Source of the DNA: Lichina pygmaea
Lineage: Eukaryota; Ascomycota; Lichinomycetes; Lichinales; Lichinaceae
NCBI GenBank assembly: GCA_963422465.1
Contig: OY730170.1
Location: 5,356,315 to 5,420,314 of the forward strand
Direction: 5' to 3'
Length of the DNA stretch: 64,000 bases
This document shows, in pieces, positions 46,620 through 58,652 of the stretch. The notes under the pieces were generated by a model, which was not told the origin of the DNA, ran no database searches, and saw nothing but the letters and a program-made list of their open reading frames with translations. The stretch's first letter is position 1, and each line of letters opens with the position of its first letter. The position numbers and the translations under genes were made by a program.

Positions 46620-47680
46620 GTAGTTGCGGCATCCAGCCTAACAACTCCATCTCCGCGACTAGGCCCCGAAGGCGCCGTGTCAATTCCGCCAGGTAAGTCT
46701 CAGCCTTTAGCTTTTGACCTCCTGTTGTAGCTAATAGGGCAGTCTTCGGCATATAGCCTATCGACTCCTTTTCGCAGTTCCAGAGCCCCGAAGGCGCTCC
46801 ACAGACAGCTCGGTGAGTCCTTGGCCAGTAGCCTTGTGACCTCCTTCTGCAGCCCAGCTACCAGCTGACTGCTTTCTAGGCAATCTCCAGCAGCGAGCTG
46901 TTGATCCCTCTCTCCACGGCTGGGTCCTCGAAGGTGCCACACAGCCGACTGCCAGCAGGAGTCTTTGGCCTCTGGCCTACCGACCCCCTTGTTGCAGATC
47001 AGTAGCTAACTGATTGCTTTCTAGGTGATCTCCAGCAGCAAGCTGTCGATCCCTCTCTCCGCGGCTGGGGCCTTGAAGGCACCACACAGCCGGCTGCCAG
47101 CAGGAGAGTCTTCAGCCTCTGGCCTCCCGACCCCCCTGTTGCAGATCAGTAGCTAACTGACTGCTTTCTAGGCAATCTCCAGCAGTGAGCTGTTGATCCC
47201 TCTCTCCGTGGATGGGGCCTCGAAGGCGCCACGCAACCGGTGGCCAGCAGGAGAGTCTTCGGCCTCTGGCCTCCTGACCCCCCTGTTGCAGATCAGTCGC
47301 TAGCTGATCTTATAGGCAGTCTCCGGCTTGCAGCTGTCAACTCCTCCCTCTGTGACTGGGGCTCCAAGAGCACCGCACAGTCAGTCTTTGGCAGGTGAGC
47401 TTTCAGCCTCTGGCCTAGCGACCCCCTCCCTGCAGATCAGCTACTAACTGATCTGTTAGGCAATCTTCAGCTTGCAGCTGTTGACTCCTCTCTCAGCGCG
47501 ACTGTGTCCCGGAGGCACACAGCCAGCTCTGCGGTAAGTCCTTGGCCTTTGGCCTAGCGACCCCCTGATGCAGATCAGTGGTTAACTGACTGCTTTCTTA
47601 GGTGATCTCCAGCTTGCAGCTGTCAATCCCTCTTGTGCGACTGGGGCCTTGGAGGCACACAACAGCTGACTTCCCACAGT
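46620..47680 (+). repeat. Tandem array of eight units carrying splice-site-like signals
   Basis: Eight units start at about 46620, 46738, 46880, 47025, 47172, 47316, 47460 and 47602, mostly 143-147 bp apart. Each unit begins right after a 3'-splice-like end (for example CTAACTGACTGCTTTCTAG) and has an exon-like block of about 75-79 bp with a GATCTCCAGC...CCTCTCTCC core. Units 1, 2, 6 and 7 then show GTAAGT or GTGAGT/GTGAGC donors; the others have CAGGAG or lack a donor. The intron-like part is about 66 bp. The exon-like part is not a multiple of three in the typical unit, so repeated coding is not supported. I know no family for it. Confidence 0.7.
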
Positions 47681-48239
47681 CAATCAATAGCCTTAGCCTA
47701 TAGCTAACTTATAGCTAGTACCTGGCACAGGCATTCACCCTCTGTGCTTGGACCTGTGGCTAGGGTGAGAGCTAGTCTCACCCTCACCCCCCCCCCCCCT
47801 CTGCACCCACCTCCTGGTGGGTGGAGAGTGTACTCCCTTTCTCCAACTACTAGCCCTGCCAGGCCCTCCTTCAGAGTAGCTTGCTAGACTCTGCTAGAGA
47901 CTTCTCTGGCTAAGAGGTAGTCTCTAGTCTCGCCCTGCTTGCTATTTCCAAATAGTAGTTGTGGTTGCTGTGGAACTCTGCCAGCAACTTGGTAGCAATA
48001 GGGTCGCAGCCCCACTGGTGTTTGCACGGGCTCTTTTAGAGCTTGCTACCCCAAGATTCTGTACGTTCTGCAACCTTGCTAGTAAGGTAGTTCAATCCAG
48101 CTTAGCACAACCTTGTAGGTCTGCTAGCTAGCTTGAAGCCTCTCTGTAGACTCATCGCCATGTAGGCCGACTCTGCAGCATGGCACCTAGGCCCTGCAGG
48201 TCACTATGCGCTGCATCACACTATAGTTCTGGAAGTCCG

Positions 48240-50090
48240 CCTGCTTTGCAGCACAGCTTCTGCACATCACCCACACATCAGTGGTGTGCACTCAGGCTGC
48301 GCCCTCCTTCTAGGAGACGCTCAAGCCTATGAGCTCACCTGCCTTGCCCCCACAGAGTGCAAAAGCAGCTCCTTTGACATCTGCGTACCCACGCACCCAC
48401 AGTGCGCAGTCAGGCTGGGGCTTCTCAAAGTCAACTGTGCTCTAGGAGTTCAACCACCTCACCCCCGCCGGGTGTGAAGTGGCTCCTTGACATCTGTGTA
48501 CCCACACACCCACAGTGCACAGTCAGGCCGGAGCTTCTCAAATTCAACCACACCCTAGGAGTTCAACCACCTCACCCCCACCAGGCATGAAGTGGCTCCT
48601 TCAATGCACCTGCACACCTGCAGCACACAGTCAGGCCGGGGCTTCTCAAAGTCAACCACACCCTAGGAGTTCAACCACCTCACCCCCACCAGGCATGAAG
48701 TGGCTCCTTCAATGCACCTGCACACCTGCAGCACACAATCAGGCTGGGGCTTCTCAAAGTCAACTGCACCCTAGGAGTTCACCCACCTCACCCCCACTGG
48801 GTGTGAAGCAGCTTCTTCAAGGTACCCACACACCCTGCAGCCACAGCATGTGGTCAGGCTGGAGCTTATTAGAGCCACCTAAGCTCTTGGAGTCTGCCAC
48901 CTTTGCAGCATGGCTTCTGCACGTCACCCACACATCAGTGGTGTGAAATCAGACTGCGCCCTCCTTCTAGGAGGCGCTCTAGCCTAGGAGTTCACCCACC
49001 TCACCCCTGCAGGGTGCAAGCAGCTTCTTCAGAGTACCCACACACCTGCAGTGCAGCTTCTGCACATCACCCACACATCAGTGGCATGCAATCAGGCTGC
49101 GCCCTCCTTCTAGGAGGTGCTCTAGCCTAGGAGTTTGCCCACCCCACCCTGCAGGGCATGGAGCAGCTCCTTCACATCTGCGTACCCACGCGCCTGCAGC
49201 GTGCGGTTGGGCTGGGGCTTCTCAAAGTCAACCGTGCCCTAGGAGTTCAACCACCTTGCCCCCACCAGGCACAAAGCGGCTCCTTGACAGCGTACCCACG
49301 TGCCTGCAGCGCGCGGTCAGGCTGGGACTTCTCAAAGTCAACCACACTCTAGGAGTTCACCCACCTCACCACTGCCAGGTGTGAGGCAGCTCCTTCAAGG
49401 CACCTGTGCACCTGTGGCACACTGTCAGGCAGGGGACTCCTCAGTGTCACACAAGCTCTAGGGGCCTGTGTGCTTCACAGTGTGGTGTTGGGCAGAGGGC
49501 TCCTCAGTGCCACACAAGCCCTTGTCCACCTGCTTCACAGTGCAGCCTCTTGCACAGTGCCCACACAGCCACAGTGTGTGTTCAGACTAGGCCCTCCTGC
49601 TAGGAGGTGCCCTAGCCTGAGAGCCTGCCTGCCTCACCCCCGCAGGGTGTGAGAGCAGCTCCTTCAAGACACCAACACGCCTGTGGTGCACTGTCAGGCA
49701 GGGGGCTTCTCAGTGCCACACAAGCCCTAGGGGCCTGCCTGCTTCACAGCACAGCCCCTGCACAGTGCCCACACAGCCGCGGCATGTGTTCAGACTAGGC
49801 CCTCCTGCTAGAAGGCACCCTAGCCTAGGAGCCTGCCTGCCTCACCCCCACAGAGTGTGAGAGCAGCTCCATCAAGACTCTTGCACATCTGCGCACCCAC
49901 ACGGCACTGCTGGGCTGGGGCTCCTCAGAGCCACACAAGCTCTAGAGGCCTGACTGCTTCACAGCACGGTGTCAGGCAGAGGGCTCCTCAGTGCCACACA
50001 AGCTCTTGTCTGCCTGCTTTGCAGTGTGGCCCCTGCACAGTGCCCACACAGTGGTGGTGTGTGGTGCTGGTGCTCATCTTGCTTCAGTTT
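48240..50090 (+). repeat. Second tandem array, units of about 107-118 bp
   Basis: Related units recur with a shared core such as GGGCTTCTCAAAGTCAACC followed by CTAGGAGTTCAACCACCTC; the core starts near 48420, 48532, 48640, 48747, 48864, 49218 and 49328. From 49430 to 50080 a sister type prevails (CAGGCAGGGGGCTTCTCAGTGCC with ACACAAGCCCTAGGGGCCTG). Some units read open for 36 codons (ASQSQPHPRSSTTSPPPGMK), but others do not. The DNA is rich in CA/TG and poor in CG. The adjoining stretches 46416-46619 and 47681-48239 contain no gene that I can see. Type and function are unknown. Confidence 0.65.
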
Positions 50091-50414
50091 GTTTTGGGTA
50101 CACATTCAGCTTAGCATATTCATCAAGATTGCAGTGTTTGCAGTGGGTGCTCAGTGCAGTTTTGGTGTGCTTTTGCAGTGGCTTTGGTGCACCTTTGTGG
50201 TGGCTTTTGTTGAGGCATCATGGTGATTTCTGTAGAAGGCCTTTTGGTAGACTGCTTCTCTGCACCTTTGTGGTGGCCCTGGGATGCCAGTGCACTTTGG
50301 CTAGTAGCCATCTCTCTGAGAACTTGCAATAGCATCTTGTTAGCCTAGTGCATCTGCAATCAGAATCACTATAGAGTGATAGTTCTCTTCTCCTCTTTTC
50401 TCCCACCAGACTGC

Positions 50415-51088
50415 TGTTACGACCCAGGAGGAACACAGTCTTTATATACTCACAGAAAGCAGCAGACAGGATACTGGACGGAAGTACCAGACAGCGTGAC
50501 ACGGGAACCAGTCACGTGACCGGCGAGACAAACCAGGGGGTGCTCGCCGCAGCATGCATATGCGTGAGCAGAGTGAGCAGAGCTCACCCAGCTCGCCGCA
50601 GCGTGCATGAACAGTGAGCAAAGTGAGCAGAGCTCACCCAGCTCGCTGCAGCGTGCATGAACAAGTGAGCAAAGTGAGCAGAGCTCACCCAGCTCGCCGC
50701 AGCGTGCATGAACAAGTGAGCAAAGTGAGCAGAGCTCACCCAGCTCGCCGCAGCGTGCATGAAGAGTGAGCAAAGTGAGCAGAGCTCACCGATCTCACCG
50801 AGTGAGCAAAGTGAGCAGAGCTCACTGTGCTCACGAACTGAGCACTATATAGTCCGGCGATAGTTCCCTTATGGAACAATCATCTTCAACTCATGTTGTG
50901 ATCCAGACAACTAGATCTACTTCAATACAATCCTTTTGTACGAAGCCATTGATCAGGTGTCACCACCACCACGTTCCACCAAACCCCTTCACGCTCCTTG
51001 ACACTCCTCTCCTGCGAGAACCAACCTGCCTTCCACCTCTCGCCCTAATCCTATACTCAGTTAGGACAGTACGGTACGGACCGCAACA
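50415..51088 (+). repeat. 5' LTR (674 bp) with a 50-bp minisatellite
   Basis: Ends are TGTTAC...CAACA. Five units of about 50 bp start at 50542, 50591, 50641, 50692 and 50743, each with GTGAGC...GCTCAC arms. A TATA-like ACTATATAG at about 50847 and the following 240 bp match the 3' LTR. Confidence 0.85.
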
Positions 51089-54000
51089 CTTTGAAGACTC
51101 TCAAGGATGAGTACCTCAGGAGCAACCAACCCCAACTTCCCAGATGGAAAGATTAGCGTCGCCAAGCCAGACCTGTTCTACGGCGAAAGAAACAAGGTCA
51201 ACGACTGGCTCATGCAACTCCAAGTCTACTTTCAATTCCAACCAGAGACAAAGCTGCCTAAGGAAAAGTGGCCCCTCTTTGCAACCACTTACATGAGAGG
51301 TAATGCTTATCGATGGATCAAGCTCTACGTCAACAAACATCTCTCAGGAAACAGAGACCACTACAGCACGACAGAATGGATGACGAAATAGACACGATTC
51401 AAGGACAAGATCAAAAGGATCCTTGGACTATCTAACAAAGACAAAGTGGCTATATGAATGATCCAGCACATCAAACAACAACGCTCAGCCGCAGAGTACA
51501 CCACGCAGTTCAAACAATATTCAGTACTGACTGACTGGGACGACGACGCCCTGATGGTCATGTACTGACGTGGACTCAAGGAAAACATGAAGGATGAGAT
51601 CACCTTCGACAGACGAGCAGTCGACACACTGGATGAACTCATCGCACAAGCAATCAACATCGACGACAAATTATTCGAGCGAGCGATGGAGAAACACCAC
51701 GACAGAGGATACAGCCGCCCTGCATGGCATGTGAGCAACCACTACAAGCCGCCTAACAAGGCACCGCCACATGACCCATATGGCTATGCACCCATGGAAC
51801 TGGATGCAGTCCACCACAAGGGAAGGTTCACGAAGGGAAGGAACAACAAGAAGGGGAAAGCACTGAAGTGCTATGCCTGTGGCAAGCTAGGCCACATGGT
51901 GAGAGACTGTTGTTCAAAGAACAAGGTGCACTGACAGCAACTAAATACGCTCGACGGAGACTGGAATGTCATCAAGCCAGAGGACCCACCAGGAGAGGCT
52001 CAGCTATCCCTCAAACAATAGGACAACTACGATCAGATATTGGAAGCAGCCCACCAACTGGCAACATCAGGAGGCAAGGACCTACCAGAACAGACAGGTC
52101 AGGACAAGGGACAGGAGCTCTTAACCACCTCTGATGGGGACCGAGACAAACCCACATCTATCAAAGAAGAAATACCACAAGGAAGCTATGCTTACAGCAT
52201 AGACCCACGAAACCTACGGCACGGTGAACTACAGTGGAGGTTTTGCACAAAGCACTACTGCACCTACCACGAACAACTACGAAGGTACGGAGGACATTCA
52301 CTCTACTGCGCCACCTGCCACAAGCATTGGGTCAATTGCAAGAAGGATGTGTGTGAGATCCATCTCTGGGACAAACGCCAACACACCGCATTCCCCGGGC
52401 ACACACATGATTGGCACGAACACCTCATGTTCCTACAGCAAGGCAACAACCATAACTGCTACATCAACAATTGGCAGTACTGCCTCAAGCCTGGATGTGA
52501 CAAGCATCAGCAAGACAAATTCATGAACAGATTCCTCAGAACTGATGGGAATGGCTGGACCTATTGCCCAGTCAGTGGAAAAACACTTCGATCAGGAAAA
52601 GACTGAACTCCCTTGTCAAGGGGCGACATCGGGAGCTCAACAACATGACCCCTAGCAACACAAAGCACCTGCGATTGCCTGTGTCACTACACACCAACAC
52701 GCCAGTACAGACATACGCACTTGTTGACTCTGGAGCCAGTGGAAACTACATTTCGAGACAACTTTACAACACCCTCAGCACTGGAAGGAGACGCAAGCAG
52801 CAGCCCTATCAGCTCGCGATGGCAAATAGACAGACAGAGCTAGTCTGCCATAAGACACAGCCAATGGAAATAGTTACCGGACACCATGCTGAAAGGATCC
52901 ACCTTGATATTGTCGAGTTGGCCACTCAGGATATCTATTTGGGGATGCCTTGGCTAAAGAAGCACAACCCAGTTGTTAACTGGAGGACAGGAGTACTCAC
53001 GTTTAGGAACTGCACTAACAACACAGCTCGGACCTGTTACCAGCCGTAGAAGGCGTGGACAGATGAGGGAAGGAGTCCTCAGTGGAACCTCACCGACAGA
53101 AAGGATGACTCTCAAGAGAAGAGGTCTGCCTTGACAGGCACACCCCGGAACCAGGTGGCCAAACAGTCAGAGATGAAGAGAGAGGAAGTTGTTAACTCTC
53201 TGGAGATCCCTGAAGAGTACTGACCTGGGTATGATAACCTCTTTCAGGAAGAGACAACAACAGCAGTGTTGCCTAAGCACCAACCTTGGGATCATGAGAT
53301 CAAGTTGCAACCAGGGACAGAGCCAGGATTTGGACCAATTTACCAGTTATCAGAGAAAGAGCTCTAAGTACTTCGCGAGTACCTGGAGGAAAACCTGAAA
53401 AAGGGTTTCATTCGAGAATCTCAATTGCCAGCAGGATACCCGATACTATTTGCACCAAAGAAAGACAGAAGTCTTCGACTTTGTGTGGATTACAGGAAAC
53501 TCAACAACATTACCATCAAGAACTGATATCCGTTGCCAAATGCGAACGAATTGCGAGACAGGATCAGCCAAGCTACAATCTTCACCAAGCTGGACTTGAA
53601 AGGAGTATACAACCTGATACGCATGAAAGAAGGAGAAGAATGGAAGACAGCCTTCAGAACCCGATACGGACACTACAAGTATCTGGTTATGCTATTCGGA
53701 CTCACGAACACACCAGCAACATGTCAAGCCTTGATCAACAATATTATCAGAGCACACCTGGATCAAACAGCTATCACCTACTTGGACAACATTCTTGTCT
53801 ACTCAAACACACAACAGGAACATACCAAACATGTGAAGGATGTTCTACAATACTTACAAGAGGTAGGGCTCAAGCTCAACCTGAAGAAATACAAGTTCAA
53901 CAAACTAGAAGTTGAATTCCTCAGATACATCATAGAGATTGAAGAGATCAAGATTGACTCTGAGAAAATCAAAGCAATTCAGCAATAGCCAACACTAACA

Positions 54001-56430
54001 TCAGTCAAGGAAGTACAAGTCTTCCTAGGATTTGCCAACTTCAACTGACAGTTTATTAAGAACTACTCACAGATGGCAACACCACTGACAGAACTCATGA
54101 AGAAGAATATGGAGTACTGGTGGACAGAGAGATAACAAAAAGTATTCTAACAGCTCAAGGATGCTTACACCAAGGAACCAGTTCTCCTCAACTTCAAGAC
54201 AGGCCAGCCAACACAAATCAAAACAGACGCTTCAGACTAAGTGGTGGGAGCATGTCTATGCCAACAGGCAGATAGCAAGTGGCACCCAGTTGCTTACTAC
54301 TCACATAAAATGTCACAAGTGGAACAAAACTATGATATCCACAACAAAGAACTACTGGCAGTTATCAACACACTTGAACATTGGAGAGTGTATACAGAAA
54401 GTAGTTCTGAACTCACTATTCTCACAGACCACAAGAATCTGATAATGTTCACAACAACAAAGAAGCTGAACAGATGACAAGTCAGATAGGCTGAACTTCT
54501 AGGGCAACACAAGTTCAAGATCTTGTACACCCCCAGACAAGACAATAGGAGAGCAGACACACTAAGCTGACAAAAAGACCACATGGAAGATGATGAACAC
54601 CAAGGAACAATCTTACAGCAGGACCAGCAAGGAAACCTGGTGCCTCAACCACAGATCAACAAGCTCACAGCAGAAGACACTGAAGAACTAATAAGGAACT
54701 ACCACGATAATCCAGTACATAGTCACCCAGAAATCACCAAAACCACAGACTTTATCCAACAGGCAGAGAACAATGTCATCAACCTCTGACAACATGTTAC
54801 AAGCTACATCAGCAAGTGTCTACTATGCCAGAAAAACAAACATGGAAGATATAAGCTATACAGAGAGAGATACCCAAACATAATACCAAGAGGCTCTTGG
54901 GAAGACATGTTAATAGACTTCATCACAAAGCTACCCAAGTCCAAAGACCCAGTCACAGGAATCACCTACAACTCAATTATGGTGATTGTGGACAGATTCA
55001 CAAAATACCTAATAGTGGTACTATTCAAGGAAACCCACACAGTAGAGCAGTTGGGACACCTCCTACTGGACAGATTGGTCAGGGACTACAGAGTTCCAAT
55101 CACAGTCATTACTGACAGAGACAAACTCTTCACATCTAACTACTGGAAAATAATCAGTGCAGCCATGGGAACAAAACCCAAAATGTCTACAGCCTATCAC
55201 CCACAAACTGACAGCCAGACAGAGCAAGCAAACCAAGTCCTGGAGACTTATTTACAGCATTACATCAACCAGACCCACAGCAATTAGGTACAATTACTAC
55301 CAGTGGCACAGCTGGCAATCAACCAGCACAGATCAGACTTAACAAAGGAATCACTATTCTTTGCTAATTTTAGACAACACGCAAACATCAGAATGCCAAG
55401 CAGAGCTTCACCAAACATGGAGAAAGCACTCCAACATGACAAGCTTCTACAACAAACACACACAATGATAAGGTATTACCTTCAAGAGACCTCAGAAAAG
55501 ATGCAACACCAAATAGACAAAAAATTGAAAATGGTACCTCAGCTGAAGAAGGGGGATAAAGTCTACCTCCTCACAAAAAATTGGAAAGTCAAGAAACTAA
55601 GAACAAAGAAACTGGACTATGTCAAGGTCAGACTATTTTCAGTTGAAGAAAGAACCAGACCAGTCAATGTCAGACTGCGACTACTGAGAGATGCTCGGGT
55701 ACACCCAAACTTTCACATCTCAATGATTGAATTAGCTGACCAGAGTACACCCTTGCAGGAAACATTTCATTACTAACCAGAGGAAGAACAGGAATTTAAG
55801 GTTGAACAGATCTTGAAGAGAAAAGGTCAGCGATACCTTGTCAAGTGGAAAAACTACCCAGACTTGGAAAATACCTGGGAACTACTCAGGAACTTCGCGA
55901 ACTGCCAGCTCCTCCTGCAGTAGTTCTGGCAGAAGCAGGACTGAACAGCTCAGCCTGCAGTGCGGACATGTCAATGACTATCACTGACAAGTCTTCACCA
56001 TCCACCTCCATTTTAGCAACAAGGCACTGGAGCTTCTTCTTTGCTTGACCCTCAGCACCCTCAAGAACCTTTCACTTTCAGGACACACAAGTCTGCAGCT
56101 CGGCAAGCTGCTCAACAAGAGTATCCCACTTGGCCTCATCAACAGCCAAATCCTCACGAAGGCTATCTTGGGTCATGTTCAGCGACTCCTAAGAAAGTGA
56201 CACACAGGACTTCCCACAACAAGTGTATTCAGCACACTTCAACTTATTGTTGTTGTCAGATATTTGGAAGCAGAGCTTGTGGTTCAAAACACAGAAGTCA
56301 CACAGAGCAAGTGACACAAAGTTATGATCACAGATCTGGGCTGCCAGTTGTTTTCAGTAAGCAGAGGCATGTGATTTTGCAGACATACTCAAGAATTCAT
56401 CAGGATGATGAATAAAGAAGAGGAGGGTAG

Positions 56431-57024
56431 TGTTACAACCCCTGGGATAGGAGCCACTTATTTATAGGCAATCAGGCCGCGGGCCAGGTAAGAGGATACT
56501 ATGGAAGTCAAGTGACCAACCAACAAGGGGTCACGTGACTGTCAAGACATGGGTGGCTTGACGCAGCATGCATGAAGTATCAAGACAATCTTACCAGTCT
56601 TGATGCAGGATGCAGGAAGCATCAAGACAGTCTTACCAGTCTTGACGCAGTGTGCATGAAGTATCGAGACAATCTCACCAGTCTTGACGCAGGGTGTATA
56701 ATATGGTGGGACTGTCAAGACAATCTCACCTGTCTTGACGTCAAGACTGTCAAGATAATCTCAATTGTCTCGACAGGCCAGCACTATATAGTCCGGTGAT
56801 AGTTCCCTTATGGAACGATCGTCTTCAACTCATGTTGTGATCCAGACAACTAGATCTACTTCAATACAATCTTGTACGAAGCCACTGATCAGGTGTCATC
56901 ACCACCACGTTCTACTAAACCCCTTCATGCTCCTTGACACTTCTCTCCTGCGAGAACCAACCTGCCTTCCACCTCTCGCTCTAATCCTATACTCGGATAG
57001 GACAGTACGGTACAGACTGCAACA
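56431..57024 (+). repeat. 3' LTR (594 bp) with a 42-bp minisatellite
   Basis: Ends are TGTTAC...CAACA. About three and a half units of 42 bp start at 56558, 56599, 56641 and 56683 and carry TCAAGAC...GTCTTGA arms, unlike the 5' LTR units. The last 240 bp match the 5' LTR. Confidence 0.85.
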
Positions 57025-57053
57025 TGCATCTCTGAGTCTCTCTGAGCTTCTGC

Positions 57054-58652
57054 TTAGCTCAGCTGTTTTATGTTTTTCCCTCCTGGTAGAGACTGAGAGA
57101 GAGGGAAAGACATAACTGGGAGGGGTTGTAGAGCTGGAACAGAAGTAGCTGTTGGGATCTCATATTTTCCTGGGCGTGTGTTCCATGCTTCTCTTGCCTT
57201 CTTGGCTGCTTCCTGGCGTACTGGACAGACACTGGCCCAGGCTGGGTGAGCTCCTCTGCAGTTGCAGCATTTTGGCTTGAGAAGCTGTTCAGGAACTTGG
57301 CAGGCTCTCCTTTCATGCTGGCCTCCACAGGCACCACACACAGCTTTGTTCTTGCAGAGGCGTGCTTGGTGCCCATAGCCAAAGCACTTGAAACATTGTG
57401 CAATAACTGTGTCTGCCAGGAAAGGTTCTGCTTCATGCATCCTGTGCCCCAGCACTAGCCCACTCTCAATCAAAAGATTGGCTTGTTCAGGGGTAGCCAG
57501 ATCCAGGTGGAGAGAGGTAACTGGCTTCTTTTGGGCTATAGCCTTCTTAGACCAGTAGGCTCTCAGGATGGTGATTTGCTTACTCAGAGATGGGTTGCTG
57601 CTCTGGATTATCTGGCAGGTTTTCTCCAGATCTTCAGGTTGGATATCTTCTGTTCTGACTCCATGGATCAGAACTGGAAATCTCTTGGGCTGGATGGTTG
57701 CTTTCTTTGTGAAGATAGCTGATATCCAGGCAGGGTTTTTCTCTAGGAAGACTTTAGTCTCTTGGCTTTCTGTGTTAATAAGGATATCCTCTGAAGGAAG
57801 TTTCCTTACTGCTCTGACCTGCTTGTTGTAGGGGCTGGGTAGTCTGTCTTGAAGAGCCTGGAAAAGCTGGATGTGAGTTCTATTAGCTATGTCAGGTGGC
57901 TGGATACCAGGATGTACAAGAACTTCTTTGAGAATTCTTGCAGGTAGAGGGATTTGTGCTGGAATAGATTTTTGGACAGCCTGGGCATATGATGGCTTGG
58001 CTTCTTGTTTGTCCAGCCGCTTGTTGATATTCTCCAGCTCCTGGAAGATTCTGTTGGTGAGGCCAGTCCACAGTCGTACTATGCCAGAACATAGTGTAGA
58101 GTTGGCACCCCCCCACAGGGTCTCTACCACGCTTTCCCACAGTCCCGAGATCTCTTGCACTCCGCCGTACGTGCTCACCCCTGGGATCCTGCTTCGGAGC
58201 GCTGGGTCACCAGCCCAGAGCCCACACTCCAACTGTAGTTTGCTCCCTGAGCTTGTTGTTTGCAGCCTAAGCCTGCACTCCGTACGAACCGGCATGCGCA
58301 TCTGTCCTCTCGGGCTATATAGACAGTCTTGTCGTAGGCCCAGGCCCTACCCTCATCACTGCCATTATATGCCACACCTCGCAGTTGTTAACTGTTTCAC
58401 GTTACCTTCGCAGATCTCTCGTACAAAGGCCGACCATGCCTCGCAGGCCTTACGGATCCTGCAGGCTGTGCCAGCACCTGCAGGGCTGCCTTTCCAGCCC
58501 ACTAACCAAGTAGGGAGGAGTTCTCCTTGGTCTGCTGTCGCCTGTGGGGCCCCGGTTGCACCTGTTGGCCCACTGGATAACCCAGTCCCCTGACCCCAGA
58601 TTGTGGATTGTACGAAGAGACTTTGTGGCAAGGCCTTAGGCAAAACCATCAA
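57054..58652 (-). mobile_element. Tad1-like LINE, ORF1 region only
   Basis: The long frame 58301-57054 (415 residues) encodes a Gag-like LINE ORF1 protein: a coiled-coil-type segment (RIFQELENINKRLDKQE), an RNA-binding middle, and three zinc knuckles in CFKCFGYGHQARLC, CGACGGQHERRAC and CCNCRGAHPAWASVC. This is the ORF1 plan of fungal Tad-clade non-LTR retrotransposons. A second frame at 58652-58365 (ending VKQLTTARCGI) probably represents the N-terminal part, split from the main frame by stop codons. ORF2, with endonuclease and reverse transcriptase, is missing: the next DNA downstream is the 3' LTR of the Gypsy element 29 bases away. The copy is dead. Confidence 0.75.

Larger units (their letters stand above)
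50415..57024 (+). mobile_element. Ty3/Gypsy LTR retrotransposon with chromodomain, broken
   Basis: The element spans about 6.6 kb between two LTRs that start TGTTAC and end CAACA. Parts in order are Gag with a CCHC zinc knuckle (CYACGKLGHMVRDC, about 51107-51935), a Cys/His-rich linker (about 52200-52600), aspartic protease (LVDSGASGNYIS, about 52720-52760), reverse transcriptase (about 53400-53990, with YLDNILVYS), RNase H (about 54170-54480), integrase (about 54790-55290) and an integrase-tail chromodomain (about 55794-55890). This is the order of chromovirus-type Ty3/Gypsy elements. It is a fossil with many breaks, probably ten or more. The comparable parts of its LTRs differ by roughly 6 percent, which suggests moderate age. 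No target-site duplication is evident. Confidence 0.9.

Noticed and set aside
46620-50090. The arrays as a CRISPR locus
   Set aside because: The organism is a eukaryote and the units vary along their whole length; there are no constant repeats with unique spacers.
50410-57029. A target-site duplication around the Gypsy element
   Set aside because: The five bases on each side (ACTGC and TGCAT) do not match, so none is claimed.
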